Positions 45,536 to 57,699 of a stretch of 64,000 bases of DNA are shown here, in pieces. Under the pieces are notes generated by a model. The model saw nothing but the letters and a program-made list of their open reading frames with translations. It had not been told where the DNA came from and ran no database searches. Position 1 is the stretch's first letter. Every line of letters begins with the position of its first letter. Origin of the DNA: Amborella trichopoda (taxonomy: Eukaryota > Streptophyta > Magnoliopsida > Amborellales > Amborellaceae); contig NW_006498435.1 in the NCBI RefSeq assembly GCF_000471905.2, positions 444,583 through 508,582 on the forward strand, given 5' to 3'. The translations under genes were made by a program, and so were the position numbers.

Positions 45536-46822
45536 ATGGTCATTCCGGCCCAAAGGGAATAGGCTCGTAAGGAAAACTTATTCATGGCGATCTTGACTAA
45601 GATGGTAGACAGATTCGACGACATGGCTGACTACATGACCACCATCTCATGCACAACGGGCCATCGACCACTCAACACAATGGAGCGCAACCTGCTGGTC
45701 TTGGCCTTCAAATCCCTGGTCCGGCCACGCAGGGCCTCATGGCGCAAGATTAAAGACATAGAAAGGGTCGAGGACGAACCCCACTGCTTGGCTACCATTA
45801 CGGATTACCTCTCACGAATCGAGTCCGAGATCGTTTCCATCTGTGAGCGTGTCCAGCAACTTCTGGACTCCTACCTCATCACATATGAGGACTCTGCCGA
45901 AGCCAGGGGCTACTACCGGCAGATGAAGGCCGACTACTTTCGGCACCTAGCTGAGTTCAAGACTGACGAACAAAAGAAAATTGAGGCCGACAAAGCCCAA
46001 TTGAACCATGAAGAGGCCATGGTAACAAACTCTTGGGGCATTTCTTTCTTATTTCTTGGTTTTCTTTGCTATCTAGATCAATTTTTGGGGTTTCTTCATG
46101 TCTTCTCAAGAAAGTGAGGAGGGTTTGATCTGGTGTTTGCCTCTCTTCAGAGAATCGCTAAGGCGGAACTGAGACGTGCAAACCCCACCAGGCTAGTGAC
46201 TGCGCTCAATTTTACGGTATTCAAGGCGGATATCCTCAACTCCACCGAAGACGCCTAAGCTTTGGTTGTAGAGATTCTTCCTTCGTTCCTCCATTTCTTT
46301 CCTGCGAATCTTTGTTTTAATCTTTTCCTGTTCCATTTTGGGTTTCGGAATATTGGAGAATGGTTCTTTCTTTTTTCTTTGCGTGTTTTATGGCATGATG
46401 GTAAAAAGGTTTATGGGCTTGTGTGATCAGTCGTTCGATGAGGGCATAGAGGGGTTTGATGAGTTGCATGGTGATGACCTCGAGGAAAGCGCGTCCATCT
46501 TGCACTCCATTTGCGATAATATAGAACGATGGACCTCCGACTAAGGTCCAGGAGGTTTTTCTCACACATTTCTCCTTCCATTAATCACCATATGCTGACC
46601 TTCCCTATCTGATGACTTGTGGATCTCTTGGTTTGTTTACAGGTTGAAGGGGATCACGATATCGAAGAGGCCGAAAGGAGGGAAAGTAATCGAGTCTTGT
46701 TCCCGCATTCTCGTGTCCCCGTCGGCGAAGAAAACCTAGACGAGCAGCCTTCCAACCCACTATCTTCCCAAGAATTCCTCGTTCATTTTGGTGCAAAACT
46801 GATTCCAGTCACGACATGGTGA
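45536..46822 (+). pseudogene. Divergent 14-3-3-like locus, four exons, three in-frame stops
   Basis: 14-3-3 proteins are dimeric adaptors that bind phosphoserine/threonine motifs. Exon 1 (45,536-46,021) starts at an ATG, hits TAG after eight codons (45,560) and then runs open: ARKENLF, MVDRFDDMADYM, MERNLLVLAFKSLVRPRRASWR and YYRQMKADYFRHLAEFKT align with helices 1-5 of the family. A GT donor follows at 46,022. Exon 2 (from 46,151, after CTTCAG) has RANPTRLVTALNFTVFKADI and a TAA at 46,256. Exon 3 (from 46,431) has SFDEGIEGFDELHGDD and ERWTSD, then TAA at 46,542. Exon 4 (from 46,643) gives an acidic tail VEGDHDIEEAE and a longer C-terminus ending at 46,822. Intron positions match plant non-epsilon 14-3-3 genes. 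The stops argue for a pseudogene; a truncated product starting at ATG 45,584 is possible. Confidence 0.8.
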
Positions 46823-46944
46823 GAGTTTTTCTTTGCTTTTGTTGTTATTTTTTGGGGGCTGTTTAGGCAATTATGCAAAATTTAGAGCTAACAGAGCACC
46901 ATGTGAGGCAGTAACTCAATTATTCCTAGGTCATGTTCTTGTAA

Positions 46945-47290
46945 TTGTGAAATAATGTGGGAAAAGAAGTCTTAGGTCATGTTCTTGTAATTGTGAAATA
47001 ATGTTGCAATTATTCCTAGGTCAGGGAAATGCATTTCCACTATTGTTTCCTCTGAAGTATGTCGCAGCCATCTTCAAGATGAAAGTGACGAAATGGTAGG
47101 CCAACAAAAAATTAAAATGGACACAGTTAATATTAGGAAAAATTACTTATGGATGTAAAAATTAATATGAAAATACATAAAGGTTCATATTTTCTCAAAT
47201 ATTGTGTCCTAGATCAGTCCCCTTCGTCTTTTTATTATTTTTTTCAATTTTCCTCTTAGCTTCATTTTACCAACATAGGAATTGTTCTAA
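46945..47290 (-). repeat. Inverted partial copy of the duplicated unit
   Basis: The reverse complement matches 41,400-41,735 and 42,890-43,080, including 'agtggaaatgcatttccctga', 'aaaatggacacagttaat' (inverted) and 'acacaatatttgagaaaatat'. It also contains a local duplication: 'cttaggtcatgttcttgtaa' occurs twice near 46,925-47,000. Confidence 0.75.
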
Positions 47291-47323
47291 TTTATTTATT
47301 TATTTAACAAACATAGGGTTGTC

Positions 47324-50300
47324 TGGTTAGGTACCTTGATCTCACCCTCCGGGTTGAGTTGACCTGGTGGCTTGGTTCTGGGTTCGAGATGGACCAGGGA
47401 CCTGAGATCGCTCTCTCAGGAACTGTGTGAAGAAGACATGGGCAGGAATACCAACCGATGAGAGAGGAATTAGGTTCGCAAGGCGGGACTCACCTCACGT
47501 GGGTCCGTGATGCCCTCTTGGAAGACGAAGAATGCCCCCCTGGCCTGTGGCTAGTTTGGAATCGTCTCCATTGACATGTTTTCTTCTTACCTGTAAAACA
47601 CACACATACATTAGAGTACAGACAAGTTGGTCTGAGGACCCCACCTTGTCACAAAGTGAACACACATGTGCGTGTGTACACGAAAAAAAATGAAAGGAAT
47701 ACTGTAATAGGGTCTATGTCAATTCGACAGCCTTACGGTGTCTCTTTGGCGAAAGACTTTTAGTAAGATTCTACTGTGAGGATAGAAAGAAAAGGGGTGA
47801 GATAGAGGAACTGGCAGAGAAAATGAGAGTATGTCTTTCAACTGGTTCTTCAGAGAAAATTGGGACAGAGGTTGGTTTGGATTTCACCCAACTCCTCTGA
47901 GGCAGAGGATAGAGATTTTCGTGAGGAGAAGGAGAAGAAAATGAACAACAAAAGTAGTGAAGGTCAGCTTGGATCTCGCTGAACCTTTGAAGAATGGAGT
48001 CGTTTGACCCGACAACTAGGCGCTCGTAGTGACAAGACTAGCACGACAATTGGTCTGGCGCGGTAGCTACACGGGCACGATGACTAGACCGGCACAATGG
48101 CTAAACTTCTCAATGACCAGATGAATGTGACGACTAATCTAGTACAGTGGCTGGTCTTGTGCGGCAGCTAGATAGGCAAGGTAACAAGTCCAGCACAACG
48201 GCTAAACTACTCGAAAACAATATTGGCACGGCAATTGTCCTAGCACGGATTAGTCTGAGGCGGCAGCTAGACGAGAACGGTAACTAGTCCGGCACAATGG
48301 CTAAACTGCTCGACATCAGGACTAGCACAACAGTGCAAAGCTCAACCAGCCCTCTGGCCAAACAAGCAAAAAGAGAAGAGAGAGAAAGGCAATCGTGTCC
48401 AACAATGTGTGTTGTCGTGCAGGGCAAAAAGTGGGAAGGGAGGAAAATCACACTTGGTAGTGCTTACTGCCGTGCGCAACAGTAGAAGAGAAAATCGCAC
48501 ACGTCATTTACACTATCGTGCCCAATGGACAGGGAGAGAAGTGATCGTCTAGCTCGGCATTTGCACTACCATGCGCAACGAATAGAGAGAGAAGAGATCG
48601 TCACGCTCGGCAGTATGCACTACCACCCGCGACATGCTGAGGAAAAGAAGAAGATCACGCACGGCATTTGCACTTCCGTGCACGATGGACAGAGAGGGAA
48701 GAGATCACCACGATCGGCAGTATGTACTGTCACACGCAACAGTCTGAGAGAAAAAAAAAGAGGAAGATCACGCCCGACATTTGCACTGTCGTGCACGATG
48801 GACGGGGAGGGAAGAGAACGCCATGCTCGGCAGTATGCGCTGCCCGCACAACTGACTGAGAAAGATGAAAACATGAGATGAGACAGAAATAGAGAGAGAA
48901 AGAAGGAGAAGCGAAAGGAAAGGAAAGAAGAAAGAGAGAAAAGGAAAAAGAGAAGAGAGAAAATGAAAGAAGAAAATAAGAGAAAAAGAAAGAAGAAAGA
49001 GAGAAAAGGAAAGAAGAAAATAGAGAGAAAGAAGAAAGAGAAAGAACAAAGAGAAAGAAGAGAGGGAAAGAAGAGCGAAGAGAGAGAGAAAGAGTTTACC
49101 TTATGCCCAGAGGTACCACCAAAAGTCTTCTCTCTCCTCTCTCCTCTCTCTCTCTCTAAGACATGACCTAAAATCTCAAGCAAAAAGTAGAATTTTTATT
49201 GCTGAAACTTGGCTCCTTTTACATGAGGTGCGTGCTTGTTTATATAGAAGTGGGGCCCAAAGGTGGGTCTACAATCAAAAGTTAACCTAAATGTCAAAAA
49301 TTAGGCATTACAAGAATTAAAGGAAATCTAAGGAAATGGAGCAAAATGATGATTTTGCCCCTGCCCCAACAATCCACGAAATTCAAATTGAGTCCCTGCT
49401 ATGCCCAAGAACTCTTGCAATCTTCCATGGGGTCTTTCCGGTCTCCGTTCGACCGAAAGATGATTCTTTTCTTGATCAGCTTAGGAAAACGGTAGTCTTG
49501 ATACCACTTTCGAGCCATGGATCGAGTCTTTGGGCTATGATCATGAAGTGCGAAAATCTCAACAAACGTGCAATCTTTGTTTAAAGACTATGCCCATTTC
49601 TTGGTATTTTTTTATGATTTCGTCATTGAATATCGACGAGCAAGTCGTCATGAGCGTTTGGTGATGAACGTGGCTGGTTTTAGTGCCCGAACGACCATTT
49701 TCCATTTTTGATCTTTTGGCCGGAATTTGGTTTTTGGTGGCCGAAAAGTGCAGCAACTTCGTACTCGTCACATGTCAAATCTGATTCTCCATCATGTGCG
49801 AGGTTCAGCTCTGATGAAGCCTCGAACCTTGTGCTTGTAATGGGTTTGATTTTTGGTCGATCCGACTTGTGAGCGTCATGATGTGGCTGCTAGATCAAGG
49901 TATGCTCCTACGGAAAAACCTGCAACCTTGCTTTGACTCGTGATCTTCTCTCGTGTTTTTCTCTCGACTTAGGCCACGACATGAGTCGTGCCACAGATCA
50001 AAATGCTCGAGTTGACGAGATGAACACACTCGTAAAATTTGAGTTTGATCTGGCTTGGGATGAGAGAGAAACGGTCTTTCAAAGTTGAGCCCAAAACCCA
50101 TGAACACAGTTTCCATTAATGGGAGCTGGTACACTGAGGGTGCACGGTAATAGCGTGTGACCTACCCATTTCGGGTAATTTGGCCATAACTTGATCCAGG
50201 AAAGTCTGATCAAGCCGAAACTTGGTCACTATGGGTTTTTGGACATTCCGAATCCAATGGCGATGGTCTTAAAATAATTTAACGCTCTAGTGATAGAGCT

Positions 50301-50557
50301 GTAGTTATAAGGTTTACTTCAGGGCGATAGAAGCTGATTTTCCCAAAACTATTTCTGCATCTGCACTGCCTTAAGCTCATCGAATTGCGACAAAACTTGG
50401 CAAGTGTTCTTAGGAGATCTTTATCAACATTTTTTATCCTTTTTGGGTCATTCTAAGATTGTTGGAAATTTCGCTTCTAGATTAGGGCTTTATTATCTTG
50501 GCTTCTCGTTATTCCGCATCAGGGATATAAGGTGATGAAAAAAAATTCCCTCAAACA
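47324..50557 (-). mobile_element. 3' LTR of element E (Tat type, 3,234 bp)
   Basis: Minus strand starts TGTTTGAGGGAATT and ends CTCAAGGTACCTAACCA-like (plus strand start 'tggttaggtacc'). It has TATATAAA on the minus strand at 49,239-49,246. It is related to the A/B/D LTRs but diverged. The middle holds a purine-rich tract (48,880-49,100) and mini-repeats of the form 'cggcagtatgcactaccac' (48,280-48,850). Low-complexity ORFs (48,620-49,183) are artefacts. Confidence 0.85.
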
Positions 50558-53500
50558 GCTTGTCCTACTGAATATTGTGATTCGAGAGATGCGAGAATGA
50601 CAACATACTGAAAATTACCCTTCGGGTTTATTATTATTTTTTCTCCTGACCACAGAATCACATGAACGTCAAAGGAATATTCACGTAACGTTGCAACCAA
50701 GCTGCTCAGACATTTGGATGTTGTTGCAGATCCAATCGTGGAGACTTCGGGGGGGAAGGGACATTGAGGGATGATTTTAATGTCTACACCTGTTGGACAT
50801 TTTGGCGGCGTTATCACCAAGTTTTACAAGATGCCTGGTACGACAGTTTCTTGCTTGTGATGTATGATTTTAAAGTCTACACCCTATTGGACGTTTTGGC
50901 GTCGTTGTTTGCTGCTACGCCAGGTTTTCTTTGACAAGCAGGGTACCTCTGAGATCACATCCTGTCGGGTCCAGTTAGGGGCTTTTTGTTGGCCTGCCCA
51001 AACGTCTGGCCCGGTCATGGAGGGGTTTTGTCGAGGCGGCCTTGAAAGGGCTCTACCCTGGTTGTTGTGGGCAGGTATTGACCTAGTTTGACAGTTTCTT
51101 TCGTGTTGTGGATATTGAGGGAAGATTTTAACATCTACACCCGTTGGACATTTTGGCGACATTGTTGGTAGCCATACTGGGTTTTGTAGGATGCTTGGTA
51201 TGATAGTTTCTTGCCTTGTGAATGATCTTGTTTTTGGGTCCTGATAACAGGGCATTCTGCTACCAAGGTTTTTTTTCTTGACATGCTGGTTGAAGTTGCA
51301 TGTGAAGACAAATGTTGTATCAACCTGGTTTATTGGTCCGAGTGCCCTTTGCGGGTTTTCACTTAGACTGGGGAAGCGGTGCCGTAAAGATGGTTTTCGC
51401 CAACCTCCTTTTTATTATGCTCTTTTGCCTATGACCTGACGGCCATATTTGCCTTTTTTTACATTTTTGCTCATAGTGCCCATTTGGGTTTTCACCGTGT
51501 CTAGTTTTTATTTACGGAAGGCTTTTACTGATAGCTTCGTGACCATGCTCGTCTGTCATTTTTACTCATGGCGTTCCCTTTTCAGGTTTACACCAGGCAT
51601 GTTCTTTTTGTGGGGGCACGTTTAAGGTCCTGCCTCTAGGACCTGGGCAAAGCAATTTAACGTCATGCGGTCAGGACGTGTGCTACAGTTAAGGTCATGC
51701 AACTGGACCATGATGGTGGTGAATTACAGTCTATGAAGGCTATGGAATGAGTATGGTGATGGATTGGCTCATTTGGTGGAGATGGCACGAGACTATCTAT
51801 AGATGATGGATGGTGGTTGAATAGAAGGTGGATAATGGGTGACCCACTAACTGACGCCGAGTATGGATGATGGAATGGCTCGTAGTTTCGTTAGCATGGG
51901 TAAGACTCACTGGGGATGAAGTGAAGATGGTGTGTAAATGAGTGCACGGAGAGGCCGGCATAAAGAAAGTGTGTGCAATGGGGGGCACATGTGTATGGAG
52001 GCTTATTTAAGGTCATGCCACCAGGACTTGGGTGAAGCATTTTAACGTCATGCGAACAAGACGTGTGCTACAGTTTAAGGTCATGCAACTGGACCATTGT
52101 GCAAAGCAGTTTAACGTTATGCGGCCAGGATGTGTGTTGCAGTTTAGGGTCATGCAACTGGACCATTTGTGAGAAGCAGTTTAATGTCATGCGGTAAAGA
52201 CGTACACTATAGTTTATGGTCATACAACTAGACCATTGTGCAAAGCAGTTTAACGTCATGCGGCCAGGATGTGCACTAAAGTTTAAGGTCATACAGCTGG
52301 ACTGTTGCGTAAAGCAGTTTAACGTCACGCGGCCAGGACGTGCACTATAGTTTACGGTCATACAGCTGGACCATTAAGCAAGCAGTTTAATATCATGTGG
52401 CGTACACTATAGTTTAGGGACATATAACTGGACCGTTGCGCAAAGCAGCTTAACGTCATGCGGCCAGGACATGCACTATAGTTTAGCGTCATACAACTGG
52501 ACCGTGTATGAGTCGCCATGTATGTGGGTTGTCAATGAGGGGTAGACTCACTGGGAGATGTGAAGTGGAAGAAACTCCATGGAGAATGGGCCTGCTGGTG
52601 CGCACATGGACTGGCCGGTTAGGGAAGGCGTGCATGAAATTGCATGCAAAAGGCGTGGGTGCAGCGGCAAGAGGTTGCACATGGCAGTACAGAGGTATCA
52701 CATCTGACAGCATCATCGAAGAGGTCGTCAAGGCGCATACTGCAATGGAGCACGCATGACAGTGAACGTGCTCAATAGTGAGTGCACGACAGTGTGTGGT
52801 TTGGGCATGCGTGGTGCTAGTCGTGTGACGAGAGGAGTGTACGGCAGCAACTTGTTGAAGTCGGAGACGCACAGCAAAATCATGTGACACATGAAGCGCA
52901 GGGTAGTGAGAGGCATGCTCGGCAGTGAAAATCCACATAGCAATGAGAGGCGCACTCGACAGTGAGAAAGCGCACGACAGTTAGAGGAGCCCTCGGCGGT
53001 GAAAAAGCGTACGGCAATGAAAGGAGCGCTCGGCAATGAAAAAGCGCACGGCAACAAGAGGTGCGCACGGCAGTTAGAGGCACGCTCAGCAGTGAAAAAG
53101 CGCATGACAGTGAGAGGAGCGCTCAGCAATGAGAGGCAGTACGTCGAGTTCGGGCTTAAGGCAAAGCCCGACTCAGTCCAACCCATTACCGTTTGACCTT
53201 TTAGCCTTGGGTGTCCTTTCTTCTTTGTAAGGGACATCTTCGAGAACCCTGGGTACAAAAGGAGTTTAAACTGCCTTCTTCTTCTTCTTTTTACCATTTT
53301 ACCTTAGTGAAAATGATGAAGGGGTTTGAGCAGTGAGAGGGTGAACTCCATCTAACACGAGTTTTTTGGCGAGAGGAACACATCGGAAAGAGGGAGAAAG
53401 GGGGCTCGATAGTGAGCAAGGACCTTCGCCGGGAAGAGGAGAAGAAGTGCAGTGGGATTTTTTGGGTTAGGGTCTGCCGGCAGAAGCTCCAGAGAGAGAA

Positions 53501-54085
53501 ATAGGGACGCTCTTGGGTGGGTTTTTCCAGCGAAGTGACCATGCTGGGAGGTGTTGCAGGGAATCTCAGAGGGAGTTGGAACCTTGCGAGAAGGTTTTGC
53601 GCCAGGGTTTTGGGAATTCAGGCCGTCACGGGGGTCGCAGGTGCGTTGCAAAGGTTCTTCCGGCGACAGTCAGTGGTAAACCAGTAAGGTGGCTCACAGG
53701 GGAGCCAGAGGGTCACCGGGCAGCCAAAGGGTCGTAGGACAACTGAAGGGTCACAACATGCCCATGCAGCGAGTCATTGCGCATGCAGGCGTAGTGCATA
53801 GAAAGCGAAGGGTCACCCATCAGAGATATGTTACACACGGAATTTGCAGTGTCCTACGTGCGTGCTCAGTGGTGTACACATGGCATAAGGCATGTACACG
53901 CCAGTGAGTACGCACGGCAAGAAGTACATTGCTCGGCAGTGATCCCACACAGCAGTGAGAATGTGCATGGTAGTGCGCACAGCGGTGAGTACGCACGGCA
54001 GGTTACGTGCGCGGCAGTGCATGTGCCAAGGGGCTACGTGCATGGTGGCATGTGCTTCAAGAAGCATGTGCGACGGCTAAAAAAA
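50558..54085 (-). mobile_element. Element E: 3' region, truncated at its 5' side
   Basis: The sequence parallels element B 16,495 to about 21,000: polypurine-like AGTAGGACAAGC before the LTR, spacer, repeats, GC-rich mini-repeats (52,780-53,150 and 53,740-54,060), and a degraded version of the antisense TATA region near 53,250. It stops at about 54,085 at a junction with AT-rich DNA, so gag, pol and the antisense ORF are missing. Confidence 0.75.
52010..52505. repeat. About 67-bp tandem repeat in element E
   Basis: Units alternate two related half-repeats: 'agcagtttaacgtcatgcgg' with 'ccaggacgtgcactatag', then 'tttaaggtcatacaactgga' with 'ccattgtgcaa'. About seven copies are visible. Each half is related to the 35-bp unit of elements A and B, so this is a dimeric higher-order version. 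Confidence 0.8.
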
Positions 54086-55680
54086 AATAAAGCAAGAAAA
54101 AAGAAATCAATAATATAGTTTATTTTAGATCTATTAATATAGCTTTATGCTTAACTTTAAATATTTAGTATTTCTCATATTTCAGATAGAATTACGACAT
54201 ATGATGAATCTTTAAAAAAAAATTGTAAAATCAACACATGACGTGTACAACTTTTAATTATCAATAAAATATGATTTTATTATTAACAAAAGAAGAGATT
54301 AAAATTAGCTATTTTAAAGTTCAAAATTATATATATATATATATATATATATTTAGATTCATAATAGTGGTGGTCAAGATTATAGAAATTTACTTCCAAA
54401 AACCTTCCCTAAAATAAATTTTGAAGGAAGATTAGATATTAAATCCATTAGCATTTCCTAATCAATATACAAAAACCTAACCTTCGCGTTTTATACGTTA
54501 ATCAATATAAAAGTCGCTAATCACCACTAATAGCATGCTAGATAATCTCTAGCACGATGAATCCTTTTATATTCTCATTGTTGTGCTTTGTTCTAGAAAA
54601 AAATACGGACCAATATGATAAAACATAGTCTTTGAGTGTCAATAATATAAAAAAAAACAAAAAAGCCAAAATCCTAAAATGTACAAAAATAACTTTATAA
54701 AATATTCATTAAAAAAAAAAAAACATTGATAAATTTCAAATATAAATGTTAGGAGAGATACAAATAAATAAATAAAAAAGGAAAGACAATAATAAAAATT
54801 TAATGTACAGGTAGCTGGAAATAAAAATATCATTATTTTACGACCCAAAAAATTGTACCAAAGTATTAGAATTGAGAGAATGGATAAGAAACTATTTGAA
54901 AAGAATGGAAAAAGATAAAGTCATTTTTTAGTACTAAGCTCTTAAAAAGAGAAAATGTGTAAATGAAGGTTTAAAGCATTAAAATTTCAAAATGTAAAAA
55001 TATAAGAGAACTAATGTTGGTTTCTAACTTTCTTTGAAATATAGAACAAAAAATAAAAGAACAATAGCATAAAGCATATGGATGGAGTTGGAACATACCT
55101 TATTATCATCTTCTTGCTCAATTCGCCCATGTGCTATTTGTATATGATAAATTCAACAGCACTCATCAACTAAAAAACTATGAATCAAAAATATAAAATC
55201 CTATAGCACAAAAAATATAGAGAAGCTAATTAACTAAATAAATAAATAAATAAAGAGACAAGATATTGTAACAGTTGAAAAGCCTTTACTATTATTAAGA
55301 GTTACAATATATATTGTATAAAGTCCCTTTATGTTGTAACGTCAACAATTAAATTAAATTTCATATTCATCAAATTTTTCATATAATATTGTTTATAAAG
55401 GCTTGAAGGATAGTTTATATATCGTTAAGTCAATAATCAACATTAGACATTTTCATATTATAGCCACTTTTATTATCTGAATAATAATTTCTTCAATTAA
55501 CTTAAAAATCATGACAAAGTAGGAATTGTTAATAGATAGGGAGGATAAATGAGCAAAAGAAAATGACATGTAGCACAAAAATAAGCAGTTTCCTTAATAA
55601 AAAATAGACAAATAAAAAACATATTTAAAGAGCAAAAGAAATAATATAAAATTCTTAATATATATAAACATAAATAGATA
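54086..55680. other. AT-rich intergenic DNA
   Basis: No gene seen. It contains an (AT)n microsatellite at about 54,329-54,351 and scattered A-rich runs. The small ORFs are chance. Confidence 0.6.
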
Positions 55681-56603
55681 TACTCTTATCCCTCTCTTTA
55701 GTTCTCTTCTTAATCAAGATTTGATAATTTGGTATCCTAACTCTTCTGGCTCCTTCATAGATTCCTCTTTTCACTCCTCTATGCTCCTTCATAGATTCTT
55801 CTTTTCACTCTTCTATGCTCCCAGATCTTACCCCTGCCTCTCAATTAAATAAGATATGGCCTTTTCTCAATCCCTCATAAAATTCAAGCTTTCCTCTGGG
55901 CTCTACTTCATAGTAGAACTCTAATCTTAGACCAATTACAAAGAAGGGGGTTTCCCTACCCAATCGATGCATTCTTTGCTTCCAACAAGAAGAAACTATC
56001 CCTCATCTTTTCATTCACTATGAGGTCACTTCCCTCCTGTGGTCTGCAATCCATAAGCTCTTTGGATTGCAATGGTTAACTCCCCCTTCTCTAGACAGCC
56101 TTTTTCTCTGTTTTCTTGTCCCCTCCTTTCTCCAAAACCTGGGATGAAGCTTTGGCAGTTATCAGTTGTTGCTCTTCTATAGAGCATCTGGATAGAAAGA
56201 AACTCAAGAACCTTAAAAGAGACATTTCAAAATGTAGTGATTCCATTTTTTACTCAATAACTGTCTTGATCCCTCTCTGGGCTAAAGTTATTCCCACCTT
56301 AGGAATGGGAGGTACCCTAACTAACTCGATAGGAATTCTACCCTTCTTCTCACATTTTATTGGAATCTTTGATTCCACCTTCACTGAAGCAAAGGCCCTC
56401 CTAGAAGGCCTCAAGCTGGTGCCTCAATCTTAGACGAAGTACCAAGGTCTGATTATGAAATCAGACTCTAGATACTCGATCCTTTGGGCAAGCCACCAGC
56501 CTCAACTGCCTTGAATACTCTCCCATATTTTTTTAGCAAGTCACCTTCTTGTGCAGCTTGATTTCCCAAGTCACCTTCAAGCACATTCTTCCGGGGGGCT
56601 GGC

Positions 56604-56642
56604 GGGGGGNNNGCGGAGAGAGAGAGACGACGACGACGACGA

Positions 56643-56676
<34 letters not shown>

Positions 56677-56703
56677 TACTACTACTACTACCTTACTTAC
56701 CTT
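56604..56703. repeat. G-run, (ACG)n and (ACT)n repeats next to assembly gaps
   Basis: A G-rich run, three Ns (56,610-56,612), GA repeats, about fifteen ACG units and then ACT units lead straight into a larger gap. The ORFs reported across this stretch are artefacts of the triplet repeats and Ns. Confidence 0.7.
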
Positions 56704-56869
56704 NNNNNNNNNNNNNNNNNNNNNNNNNNNNNNNNNNNNNNNNNNNNNNNNNNNNNNNNNNNNNNNNNNNNNNNNNNNNNNNNNNNNNNNNNNNNNNNNN
56801 NNNNNNNNNNNNNNNNNNNNNNNNNNNNNNNNNNNNNNNNNNNNNNNNNNNNNNNNNNNNNNNNNNNNN
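56704..56869. other. Assembly gap (166 Ns)
   Basis: Unknown bases. Confidence 1.
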
Positions 56870-56979
56870 CAGTGAAGCAGATGGACTAGCCAAAGAAGGA
56901 GCACACAACGTCACAGGTGCATCCTAAAACCTTATCTCTTACGTTTCCTTTCCTTCCCTTAACCATACCCTCCCCCCAC

Positions 56980-57085
56980 CCCCACCTACCCCCCCCCCCC
57001 CCCCCCCTCCGTCTCGTTCAAAAAAACAAAGAAAAAAAAAGAAGAAAAATAAGAAAAGAAAAAAAAATAGACAAAGACAATAGAG
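56980..57085. repeat. Poly-C followed by A-rich low-complexity tract
   Basis: A run of about 19 C at 56,988-57,006, then A-rich sequence with GA and AAAAG motifs. Confidence 0.7.
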
Positions 57086-57193
57086 AGTCAAAAAAAAAAT
57101 AGAAAATATCATTTTCTAGATTACAATCTCCTACCTATTCTCTATTTCTCTGCTTCACCCCTCTACATATCACTCTCTCTCTTCCTCCTAACT

Positions 57194-57690
57194 ATGTCTC
57201 TATCCTTAAACCCTTCTCATCGTCTCCTCCTCCTCATTTCTCCACCACCTCATCAATCTTTTCTAGTCTTAGCCCTTCTCACCTCAGTTAATCATCTCCC
57301 TCTTCTTATCCTTCTAAATCTACCTCAAATATTTTACCTCGTAATCCCTCCACAAACGGCTCTCGACTCCTTCCCCCTCCTCCTCTCTCTTACTCTAGCA
57401 GCAAGGACAACACGGATGGGAGAACTGCAGACTTCTCACAAGACAACTGCAATTTGTGGACCAAGCTTCGTTATGAAGGCTCGGTCCAATCTTTTTCTCT
57501 TTTTCTCTCTCTCTCATTCCCTACCTCTCTTCTCCTCCTTTTCTTAGGTACTTATCTCAATTGTTTTTTTCTCTCCCTGCGGCTCTCCATTTTCAACTAT
57601 ATTTGTCTCAAACCTATCAATCACCTTTCTCGTTCTCTTCAGCCTCTCACCACGGCCCTAGCCCGTCTTCTGCAACGATGACGATAGCTC
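57194..57690 (+). other. Pyrimidine-rich segment, possible decayed exon
   Basis: Strand-biased C/T richness makes long open frames in two phases. One phase reads Ser/Pro-rich sequence ending DFSQDNCNLWTKLRYEG just before a possible donor 'taggtactt'. I recognise no family. It may be a gene fragment or low-complexity DNA. Confidence 0.2.
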
Positions 57691-57699
57691 TCCATTTTC

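Larger units (their letters stand above)
55840..56936 (+). pseudogene. LINE-type remnant: zinc-binding (zf-RVT) and RNase H C-terminal regions
   Basis: Several plus-strand frames carry NRCILCFQQEETIPHLF followed by LLWSAIHKLFGLQWL (the zf-RVT pattern CxxC..E..HLF....LW....GL.W near 55,960-56,080), then SIWIERNSRTLKE (56,180-56,220), then GMGGTLTNS and DSTFTEAKALLEGLKL (RNase H core, 56,300-56,420) and EADGLAKEGA before a stop at 56,927 (RNase H end). An assembly gap lies between the last two. Order and motifs fit plant L1-type LINEs with an RNase H domain. Heavily decayed; the A-rich sequence after 57,020 may be its tail. Confidence 0.7.

Noticed and set aside
48620..49183. 187-codon Ser/Phe/Leu-rich ORF, minus strand
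   Set aside because: Product of a long purine-rich (GAAA) tract in the E LTR; no domain.
56533..56914. ORFs with poly-Thr, poly-Arg and poly-Val runs
   Set aside because: Made of triplet repeats and Ns around an assembly gap.
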